64,000 nt of DNA, from the NCBI RefSeq assembly GCF_001938945.1, contig NZ_MKIO01000021.1, forward strand, positions 434,001 through 498,000. Direction: 5' to 3'. Origin of the DNA: Xaviernesmea rhizosphaerae (GTDB lineage Bacteria > Pseudomonadota > Alphaproteobacteria > Rhizobiales > Rhizobiaceae). The translations under genes and the position numbers were made by a program. Positions 24,678 to 31,243 of this stretch are shown piece after piece. The notes under the pieces were generated by a model. That model did no database searches. It was not told the origin of the DNA and saw only the letters and a list, made by a program, of their open reading frames with translations. Every line of letters starts with the position of its first letter. Within the stretch, counting starts at the first letter, position 1.

Positions 24678-25234
24678 ACACGCCGCGCATCGAAACCCTT
24701 TCGGCCGCGCCGGAGATCGGCCGCTATTATCTGGTCCCAACGGTCGAAGGACGCTGGAACGACCGGCTTGCCCGCTGGCCGGTGATCGGCCCGCGCCATA
24801 GCGATGCGCATTGCCTCCAGTTCGACTTCCAGCACTACCACCTCGATCCGCGCTTTCTCGTCGGCAATGGGTGGTACTGGCGATCCGTGCAATCTCAGCC
24901 CCTGATGATCTCCAACCGGATAAATCCAGATGGTCTGCCCGCGCCGGTCTGGCGCCGGCGCAAATGCCAGCGGCTGGAGAATCCGAAGGCGCGCGAGTTT
25001 CGGGCGGATCTCGCCAAGAGGCAGGTCGCAAATTTCGATTGCCACCTGAGCGAATGGGCGGGACGCCAGGCGCGCCATGATGGCCAGGGCTGGGTTTGCC
25101 CGCACCGCAACGTTCCGCTTGCGAGCATGCCGGTCATTGATGGGGCGATCCTTTGCCCGCTGCATCTGCTGCTGATCGACGCGCGGACGGGTCGGGTTCT
25201 GCCGGCGAATGCGAAGTGCGGGGTGGCGCCATGA
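24674..25234 (+). CDS. Phage protein with a Rieske-type [2Fe-2S] motif
   Basis: A 186-residue protein. Near the C-terminus the spacing Cys142-Pro-His144, then 16 residues, then Cys161-Pro-Leu-His164 fits the Rieske iron-sulfur signature (CxH-X15-17-CxxH). The sequence after it (LLIDARTGRVLP) resembles the strand that follows the second loop in Rieske proteins. The N-terminal 130 residues match nothing I know and have Trp/Tyr-rich stretches. Function in the phage is unknown; it sits between the cupin and C5-methyltransferase genes. Confidence 0.65.
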   Translation: MNTPRIETLSAAPEIGRYYLVPTVEGRWNDRLARWPVIGPRHSDAHCLQFDFQHYHLDPRFLVGNGWYWRSVQSQPLMISNRINPDGLPAPVWRRRKCQRLENPKAREFRADLAKRQVANFDCHLSEWAGRQARHDGQGWVCPHRNVPLASMPVIDGAILCPLHLLLIDARTGRVLPANAKCGVAP

Positions 25235-27447
25235 AGTCCGATCTCTTCGCGATCGGCGAGGCCGAACCGCGCCTGTCCACCGGCCGCCCCCTGATCGTTG
25301 ACAGCTTTGCCGGCGGCGGCGGCGCGTCCACGGGAATCGAAATGGCGTTGGGCCGCTCGCCCGATATCGCCATCAACCATAATGCGGCGGCGTTGGCGCT
25401 CCATGCCGCCAATCATCCCGACACGCTGCACCTGTCCGAAAACATCTATCGGGTGGACCCGCTGGATTACGTGCGCGGCCGGCATGTCGGGCTCGCGCAC
25501 TTCTCGCCCGACTGCAAGCACTTCTCCAAGGCCAAGGGCGGCAAGCCGGTGGAGCGCAACATTCGCGATCTTGCGTGGGTGGTGGTGCTCTGGGCAGAGC
25601 GGGTGCGCCCTGACGTGATCACTATGGAGAACGTCGAGGAGTGGAAGGACTGGGGGCCGTTGATCGAGACCGAAAAGGGCCTGATGCCAGATCCGGAGCG
25701 CCGCGGCGAGACCTATCAGCAATGGTGCAAGGCCCTGCGCCGGCTGGGTTACAAGATCGACAAGCGCGAAATCCGCGCCTGCGACTACGGCGCGCCGACC
25801 ATCCGCAAGCGGCTGTTTCTGGTCGCCCGCTGCGACGGAAAGCCGATCGTCTGGCCGGAGCCGACGCACGGCGCGCCTGACCATCCCGACGTGATCGCCG
25901 GCCGCAAGCTGCCCTGGCGCACGGCGGCGGAATGCATCGACTGGTCCCTGCCATGCCCTTCGATCTTCGATACGGCGGCCGAGATCTTCGCGAAGCATGG
26001 CCTGCGGGCCATCCGGCCGCTTGCGGACGCGACCATGGCCCGCGTGGCGCGCGGGATGGGTCGCTATGTGATTGCCGCCAAACGGCCCTTTCTTGTTGGA
26101 ATAGCCCACGGGGATAGTGGAGGCCGCAGGGAATACGGACTCGACGAGCCTTTGACGACAGTGCAGGCGGGCGGCGGCAAGCAAGCTGTCGTCGCCCCGT
26201 CTGTCATTCGTTTCAACACGGGCGCAACCGGACAGGATCTGCGCGAGCCGCTTTCGACCATTACCGCGAACAGCTACATCAAGCGCCCGGGCGGCGCTGC
26301 GCCGCTAGGCATCATCGCCCCGCATCTGATGACGATGCGTAACTCTGGCAAGCCCTTCAACGGAGCGGATGAGCCGACCCATACGATCACAGCCGGCGGG
26401 GCTGGGCTGACGCTGGTGGCGCCGCATCTGTCTGCTTTCTATGGCGCAGGCGAGGGCGGTCAAAACCGCGCTGCGCCGGCAGACGAGCCGTTGCGCGTGG
26501 TCACCACGGAAAACCGACATGCTGTCATTGCGCCGGTGTTGACCGCCGCGCAGCATGGCGGATCGGTGCGTTCTCCAGATGCGCCCTGCCATACCATCAC
26601 GGCAAGCCAGAAAGACCAGAATGCCGTCATCGTGCCGACGCTTGTCGGCTGCGGCGGACGCGCCGGGCAAAGCCGGCCGCGTGGCGGCGACGAGCCGATG
26701 GCGACGATCACGGCCAAGGCTGACGCCTGCGCGGCGGTGGCTTTCCTGGCGCAGCAGAACAGCGATCCCCGGACGCTTGGCAGCGAACTAAAGGAGGCGC
26801 CGCGCCCAGGCCGTCCGGCTGATGCTCCGCTTTCTACCGTCACGGCGTCAGGCAGTCAGCAAAGCGTCGTCTCGGCTTTCGTGGCGCGTCAGTTCGGCGC
26901 GTCGGTCGGCCATGGCATTGAAGAGCCATCCGCGACCGTGACGGCTGGCGTCAACAAATCGCAGCTTATCGCTCCTTACCTGCAAGCCTACTATGGCACC
27001 GGCGATGGCGCCCGGCTCGACGAGCCCGCCCGCACCGTGACGACAAAGGATCGTCACGGACATGTCGAAGCATCATTCGCCGCCCCGCCATTCACCCGGG
27101 AACAGGAAGCCCGCGCGCGCCAGGTTGCCGAATTCCTGCGGGCGCATGGCGTCTGGACGGGCGGCGAATTCGTCACACTCGACATCGACGGGCATGTCTT
27201 CGTCATCGTCGATATCGGCATGCGCATGCTCGCGCCACGCGAACTCTACAACGCACAGGGCTTCCCGCCTGATTATGTGATTGACGGCGGCTGGGATCAG
27301 CAGGGCGATCAAGGCCCGATCTGGGTCGATTTTCCGAAGAGCGTGCAGGTGTCCTGTGTCGGCAATAGCGTGTCGCCTCCGCCTTATGCCGCCATCGTCG
27401 CGGCCAATTGCGGCCATCTCGCCATTCAGAGGGAGGCGGCCGAGTGA
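25231..27447 (+). CDS. C5-cytosine DNA methyltransferase with nine internal repeats
   Basis: A 738-residue protein. Motif I is IVDSFAGGGGASTGIEMAL (22-40), motif IV is FSPDCKHFSKAKGG with the presumed nucleophile Cys95 (SPDC in place of the usual PCQ), motif VI is MENVEEW, and GAPTIRKRLFLVA is motif VIII. The C-terminal ELYNAQGFPPDYVI..VGNSVSPP supplies motifs IX-X. Between them residues about 304-613 are nine imperfect repeats of a (D/E)EP..T(V/I)T..(V/I)AP.L unit. A normal target-recognition region is far shorter. Confidence 0.9.
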   Translation: MKSDLFAIGEAEPRLSTGRPLIVDSFAGGGGASTGIEMALGRSPDIAINHNAAALALHAANHPDTLHLSENIYRVDPLDYVRGRHVGLAHFSPDCKHFSKAKGGKPVERNIRDLAWVVVLWAERVRPDVITMENVEEWKDWGPLIETEKGLMPDPERRGETYQQWCKALRRLGYKIDKREIRACDYGAPTIRKRLFLVARCDGKPIVWPEPTHGAPDHPDVIAGRKLPWRTAAECIDWSLPCPSIFDTAAEIFAKHGLRAIRPLADATMARVARGMGRYVIAAKRPFLVGIAHGDSGGRREYGLDEPLTTVQAGGGKQAVVAPSVIRFNTGATGQDLREPLSTITANSYIKRPGGAAPLGIIAPHLMTMRNSGKPFNGADEPTHTITAGGAGLTLVAPHLSAFYGAGEGGQNRAAPADEPLRVVTTENRHAVIAPVLTAAQHGGSVRSPDAPCHTITASQKDQNAVIVPTLVGCGGRAGQSRPRGGDEPMATITAKADACAAVAFLAQQNSDPRTLGSELKEAPRPGRPADAPLSTVTASGSQQSVVSAFVARQFGASVGHGIEEPSATVTAGVNKSQLIAPYLQAYYGTGDGARLDEPARTVTTKDRHGHVEASFAAPPFTREQEARARQVAEFLRAHGVWTGGEFVTLDIDGHVFVIVDIGMRMLAPRELYNAQGFPPDYVIDGGWDQQGDQGPIWVDFPKSVQVSCVGNSVSPPPYAAIVAANCGHLAIQREAAE
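26140..27069 (+). repeat. Nine degenerate tandem repeats inside the C5-methyltransferase
   Basis: The repeat units start at DEPLTTV, REPLSTI, DEPTHTI, DEPLRVV, DAPCHTI, DEPMATI, DAPLSTV, EEPSATV and DEPARTV. They are 30-44 residues apart and each usually contains VAP-L and a small-residue YG-G segment. They are conserved at protein level only; the DNA is diverged, so the array is old. Confidence 0.85.
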
Positions 27448-28325
27448 GTGTGATCGCCGTGGCCCTCAAGCATATGCTGGCTGCCGGGATGTCTGCCGAT
27501 GCCATCGTGGCGGCGGTGGAGGAGATGGAGTGCGTGCGCGAAAACGTTACGCCCGTAACGCTTGAGGCGTTACGCGTAACGCTTGGCGTAACGCCTGATG
27601 TTACGAACGGAAATGCGAAAAAGCGGACGGCGGCGGCCGAGCGGCAGGCCAAATTCCGCAAAAAACGGGCGGCCGACGCGGAAATTCAGGCAAAAACGGC
27701 CGACGATGCACGAGATGACGTATCGGGCGATCGCGATCTCTTTGCGGCCTTGGACAGTGGCGAGGCGTTACGGGGCGTTACGGAAAGCGTTACGGGCGTT
27801 ACGCCGGAGACCCTTCCTTCCCCCGAAGGTTTTCCCCCCACACCCCCCTTTCCTAACCCCCATCTATCCTTACCCCCTAGCCCCCCTAAAGGGGGGCATT
27901 CCCCCGCCGACTTTGCCGATTTCTGGGCTCGATACCCGAACAAGGTCGGCAAGCCCGATGCGCTCAAAGCCTTCGTCAGGGCCATTCGCCGCGCCGATCT
28001 GGGTGAGATCCTCGCCGGACTGGAGCGCTACGCCGCCAAGACCGACGACCGGCCCTGGTGCAATCCGGCTACGTGGCTCAACCAGGACCGCTGGGCCGAT
28101 CAACCCGTCGTCGTGACGCCGCAGGCCCGGCCCCGCTCGCCGCCTTCGGCGCGACAGGAGCGCGATGCTGCGGCGCTCGCCGCCATCCATCGTGCGCAGC
28201 AAGCCTCCCGACCCGACCCAATGCCCGGAGACCGACATGACCGAAATCCAGCCCATGACGGCGCGACCCTCGATCTCGACGCCGGAGACTATCGATCTCA
28301 CCGACCGCATTCGCGCCACGGATAG
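27444..28325 (+). CDS. Phage replication-initiator-like protein
   Basis: A 293-residue protein with a GTG start overlapping the previous stop. The N-terminus is helical. A middle linker (about 35-150) is encoded by the iteron array and a C-rich tract and is rich in Val-Thr and then Pro. The C-terminal domain reads FWARYPNKVGKPDALKAFVRAIRRADLGEILAGLERYAA..WCNPATWLNQDRWADQ, which is common in phage replication proteins and helicase loaders. Gene order (before late genes) and the internal iterons fit an O-like initiator. Confidence 0.6.
   Translation: MSVIAVALKHMLAAGMSADAIVAAVEEMECVRENVTPVTLEALRVTLGVTPDVTNGNAKKRTAAAERQAKFRKKRAADAEIQAKTADDARDDVSGDRDLFAALDSGEALRGVTESVTGVTPETLPSPEGFPPTPPFPNPHLSLPPSPPKGGHSPADFADFWARYPNKVGKPDALKAFVRAIRRADLGEILAGLERYAAKTDDRPWCNPATWLNQDRWADQPVVVTPQARPRSPPSARQERDAAALAAIHRAQQASRPDPMPGDRHDRNPAHDGATLDLDAGDYRSHRPHSRHG
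27545..27606. repeat. Iteron cluster 1: CGTTACG heptamers in both orientations
   Basis: Exact CGTTACG or CGTAACG copies centre near 27548, 27558, 27571, 27578 and 27590, with a one-mismatch copy (TGTTACG) near 27602. Spacings are about 7-13 bp, near one helical turn. Confidence 0.8.
27765..27804. repeat. Iteron cluster 2: four GCGTTACG copies
   Basis: Four direct copies start at 27765, 27775, 27787 and 27796, all in the same orientation. Together with cluster 1 there are nine exact heptamers and one near copy in 260 bp. Confidence 0.8.
27810..27905. other. C-rich pyrimidine tract with a G/C hairpin
   Basis: The plus strand is almost all C and T across about 95 bp (runs such as CCCCCCACACCCCCC), ending in a hairpin CCCCCC-TAAA-GGGGGG. 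It encodes a Pro-rich linker. Such strand bias next to iterons suggests an origin or melting element. Confidence 0.55.
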
Positions 28326-28716
28326 CGGCGTGGTGCTGGACGCGCTGGAAAGCCTGATGACGGCTGGGTTTTCCATCCCCGGAAACATCCGGCCCGACGT
28401 TGTCGGCAAGGTCTACGCCTACGCGCTGGATGGCTTGCCGGCGATTGCGCTGAGGAGCGTTGCGCGCAGTCTGATCCGCGGCGAATGCGGTCAGCCGGAG
28501 AATGGCTATCTGCCTCGGCCGCCAGAACTGGCTGCGCTGGTGCGCGCGGAGGCGCGGCGGCTGGCGGACGATCGGCGACGAGCGATCGAAACCCGCGACA
28601 GCCTGAGGCTGGCCAAGGCGCAAAGGCCGGCGGCCAGCGAAGAGGCCAAGGCTCGGGTACGGGCTTTGGTCGAGAGCGTCGTCAAGGCGCGTTCTGCTGA
28701 GGAGGGCGCGCCGTGA
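28237..28716 (+). CDS. Hypothetical phage protein, 159 residues
   Basis: Starts MTEIQPMTARPSISTPE at 28237 after a GGAG site. It contains YAYALDGLPAIALRSVARSLIRGECGQPENGYLPRPPELAALVRAEARRLADDRR, a helical domain often seen downstream of phage replication genes. It overlaps the initiator-like gene by 89 bp in another frame. Possibly a helicase-loading accessory. Confidence 0.6.
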   Translation: MTEIQPMTARPSISTPETIDLTDRIRATDSGVVLDALESLMTAGFSIPGNIRPDVVGKVYAYALDGLPAIALRSVARSLIRGECGQPENGYLPRPPELAALVRAEARRLADDRRRAIETRDSLRLAKAQRPAASEEAKARVRALVESVVKARSAEEGAP

Positions 28717-29534
28717 CGGAGGTTCGTTCCAAGCCCAGCCGCGACACGCTGCTGCGCCGACTGCACAAGGCGCATGAGACCTGGCCGACGCGTCTCGAGG
28801 ATCGTGCGGCGCTGGTCGAAAAGGCCTTTCTGGCGCTGGATGAGGAGGCGCAGCGGCTCGCGCTGGCGCTGCAGGCGGACTATGTCGAAATCCTTTCCGG
28901 CAAGGTATGCCGCTACAATCTGTATTTTAGCGAGCGGCGCTGGGAGCGGCTGACCGATGCCGATTTCGCCGAGCTGGCCCGGCGTCGAGCCGCTCCGAAG
29001 TTCGTCCCCGTGCCGCCCTTCGGCAAGCTGTGGTTTGCGCTGCGTATGCGTGCGCTGCTGGCTGGCCCTGAAGCGATCAATCTCCCGCTCGATCTCCGGG
29101 CTTCGACGGAGGAGTTTTACGCTGGATGGGTCCAGATCAATCCGGAGCGTGGACAGCGCTTGCTCGCGCGGCGAGGCGTCGCGGTGGCGACGGATGGCAC
29201 GCTGATCTTTCCCGAGGATTTCGAAACGCGCGACATCGTCCGGCGCTATCGCGACGAGGGTTATCCCGAGGTCAAGCGTCTGCATGAGGACGCACTTGCC
29301 CGCCGCGCGGGCTCGACCGATGCCGCGCACGCGCCTCTCGCCGATCTGGTCGAGGCGGTTCCTGCTGGCTCGCAGCTCTTGGCGGAATGGCGGGCGCTGG
29401 AGGAGGTGACGGGCTGGCCACTCTTGCCCGACATGGGATCGCATCCCGGCCATGCCTACTACCCGCCGGGTGGTCCTGATGAGTTAGGGGCGTTTCAGCA
29501 GGCGGTGAAGGCGATCTTGGGAGAGGGGCGATGA
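28713..29534 (+). CDS. Hypothetical phage protein, 273 residues
   Basis: MTEVRSKPSRDTLLRRLHKAHETWPTRLEDR..; a mixed alpha/beta protein with VPPFGKLWFALRMRALLAGP in the middle and a GHAYYPPGGPDELGAFQQAVKAIL ending. It overlaps both neighbours by 4 bp. No family recognised. Confidence 0.65.
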   Translation: MTEVRSKPSRDTLLRRLHKAHETWPTRLEDRAALVEKAFLALDEEAQRLALALQADYVEILSGKVCRYNLYFSERRWERLTDADFAELARRRAAPKFVPVPPFGKLWFALRMRALLAGPEAINLPLDLRASTEEFYAGWVQINPERGQRLLARRGVAVATDGTLIFPEDFETRDIVRRYRDEGYPEVKRLHEDALARRAGSTDAAHAPLADLVEAVPAGSQLLAEWRALEEVTGWPLLPDMGSHPGHAYYPPGGPDELGAFQQAVKAILGEGR

Positions 29535-30205
29535 TGGCAACGAAAATTGATGAGATCCGCGCGGCGCAGCCGATAGAGATCCGCGAAAAGGTCTATCGCC
29601 AGCTCGACAAAGCGCAGCGCGAGGCGCGAATCAGGGTCGAACAGATCGGCATGGCCAGCCAGAGAATCGCCGACGACTATCCGCATCTAGCCCGCTGGAT
29701 CTGCCTGAAGGTTGTGGCGGGGCGTGAGCTGGCTGTGGAAAAAGAGCTGCGCGCGCTTGATGTGCATGCGGCGTTGCCCAAGCGGAAGGGGCAGGAAATG
29801 CGAATTCGCGGGCGCATTATTCCCCCCAAGGATCTGGCGGCTATGCCGGGATATCTGTTCGTCCGGTGCGTTGTCACGCCTGCCTCTGTACTGGGGCTTC
29901 TTCATTTCGATCCGCGAAAGCGGGTTCTTGGCATTCTTGGCGGCGCTGAGAAGCCCTTCTTCATCCCTTTGAAAAACATCAAGAAGATGCTGGGGAAAGC
30001 AGAAGCTGGCGACTACGATGATAGGGGAGGGCCGGTTCCGTTTCAGGTGGGAGAGCGCGTGCGTCTCGACGATTGCCCGTTTGGCGACGTGCCCGCGAAG
30101 ATCCTCTCGGTCGATGAGCGGAGGTCTCGTGTCGATGTTGAGGTGATCATCTTCGGTCGGCCCACGTCCGTTAGCATGGCTCTTGCGCAGATCGAAAAAC
30201 TGTGA
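29531..30205 (+). CDS. NusG/RfaH-like transcription elongation factor
   Basis: A 224-residue protein. Residues about 50-130 form a NusG N-terminal domain (WICLKVVAGRELAVEKELRALDVHAALPKR..RIIPPKDLAAMPGYLFVRC). The C-terminus has a KOW-like domain (PFQVGERVRLDDCPFGDVPAKILSVDERRSRVDVEV). The first 45 residues are an extra helical extension. As the last gene before the late region it could act as a dedicated antiterminator for the late transcript, in the manner of RfaH. Confidence 0.82.
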   Translation: MMATKIDEIRAAQPIEIREKVYRQLDKAQREARIRVEQIGMASQRIADDYPHLARWICLKVVAGRELAVEKELRALDVHAALPKRKGQEMRIRGRIIPPKDLAAMPGYLFVRCVVTPASVLGLLHFDPRKRVLGILGGAEKPFFIPLKNIKKMLGKAEAGDYDDRGGPVPFQVGERVRLDDCPFGDVPAKILSVDERRSRVDVEVIIFGRPTSVSMALAQIEKL

Positions 30206-30394
30206 GCATGAATCCGCCCACGGATGAGCTTGTGATCCTGATAGTGAGCCCTTGAGCCGACGGCATTGCGACCGAAGGCGAGCGGAGAAAAATTTCTCCC
30301 GGGTCGGTACACCGGCAAGCCCCATCCCTGACGGCCTCGACCACTTGAGGCATCGATTCAGGGTCCGTGCTACTGCTATGGACAGACAACAGAC

Positions 30395-30417
30395 AAGGCG
30401 GCCTTCGGGGTCGCCTT
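30395..30417. terminator. Hairpin with TTCG loop upstream of the late genes
   Basis: AAGGCGGCC (30395-30403) pairs with GGGTCGCCTT (one G-T pair) around a TTCG loop. There is no T-run. A candidate pause or termination site for a NusG-like factor. Confidence 0.4.
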
Positions 30418-30538
30418 CGCCATGTGAGGGCATGGGTCATCATCGACCGATGCCCCCCTACTGCCCTCCTTCGATAGGGGGTGCCCCCACCGCCCCCTGA
30501 CCCCACCCCCCCCTGGGTAAGGGACCGTACCCGGATTT

Positions 30539-30572
30539 CCCCGCCCGCGGGCCGGGACGACCCCGGGCGGGG
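30539..30572. other. 9-bp perfect GC hairpin near the putative packaging site
   Basis: CCCCGCCCG (30539-30547) pairs exactly with CGGGCGGGG (30564-30572). It lies 26 bp before the GGTTRAYG repeats. Confidence 0.4.
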
Positions 30573-30597
30573 GACAGTTAGAGTGCTCAAAATGTTG

Positions 30598-30645
30598 GGT
30601 TAACGGGGTTAATGGGTTGATGGCTGTCGGTTAACGAGGTTGACG
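30598..30645. repeat. Five GGTTRAYG repeats directly before the small terminase gene
   Basis: Copies start at 30598 (GGTTAACG), 30607 (GGTTAATG), 30615 (GGTTGATG), 30629 (GGTTAACG) and 30638 (GGTTGACG). They reach to within one base of the ATG at 30647. Position and number recall the terminase-binding R sites (cosB) of lambda. Confidence 0.65.
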
Positions 30646-30646
30646 G

Positions 30647-31243
30647 ATGAGCGATGTCATGTGGTCGGTCGCGCAGATCGCGGCCCGTGATGGCGTCTCG
30701 AAGGCGGCTGTCTCCAAGGCGATCAAAAAGCTGCTCGAAGCGCATCCGGAGACGCCGGTGGTGCGCGATGGTCAGGGGCGGATCGCCTCGATCTCGCTGG
30801 CGCACTACGACGAGTACCGGGCCCGGTTCGTCAACCCCGCCAAGGCGTCGGCGCCGATCCGCGAGGTCAGTAGCGACAGTCCGCCGAGTCTGCCCAGGCT
30901 CGATCCGAGCGATTCCTTCGACGAGGCGCGCCGGCAGTCGGAATGGCTGAAGGTCGGACGCGAGAAGATCCGGCACCAGCAGGAATGCGGCCAGTTGGTC
31001 CGCCTGGACATGGTCGAGGAGGCCCATAAGAAGCTGGGGGCCGAGATCCAGTCCGTCATTCGTGGACTGCCAAATCATGCCGACGAGGTGGCGCTGGCCA
31101 TTTCCAAGGAAGGCGTCCACGGGGTGCGGCAGGTGCTGCGCACGATCGCCTTCGCGATGGGCAACAAGATCGCCGACAAGATGGCGGCGATCGCCGAGGC
31201 CGCGCCGGAGAGCGATCCGCTGATCGAGAGCGAGGACATATGA
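30647..31243 (+). CDS. Terminase small subunit (Nu1-like)
   Basis: A 198-residue protein. The N-terminal winged helix (MWSVAQIAARDGVSKAAVSKAIKKLLE) suits DNA recognition at the packaging site. The helical C-terminal half (MVEEAHKKLGAEIQSVIRGLPNHADEVALAISKEG..AIAFAMGNKIADKMAAIAE type) fits terminase small subunits paired with GpA. It overlaps the large subunit by 4 bp. Confidence 0.8.
   Translation: MSDVMWSVAQIAARDGVSKAAVSKAIKKLLEAHPETPVVRDGQGRIASISLAHYDEYRARFVNPAKASAPIREVSSDSPPSLPRLDPSDSFDEARRQSEWLKVGREKIRHQQECGQLVRLDMVEEAHKKLGAEIQSVIRGLPNHADEVALAISKEGVHGVRQVLRTIAFAMGNKIADKMAAIAEAAPESDPLIESEDI

Larger units (their letters stand above)
30206..30597. other. Late-region leader with hairpins and C/G-rich tracts; no gene seen
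   Basis: This is the largest gene-free gap of the prophage. It contains a hairpin at 30395-30417 (AAGGCGGCC, TTCG loop), runs of C at 30450-30515, an operator-like GGGTA-N8-TACCC at 30515-30532, and a hairpin at 30539-30572. It probably holds the late promoter or antitermination site and the packaging start. Confidence 0.55.
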
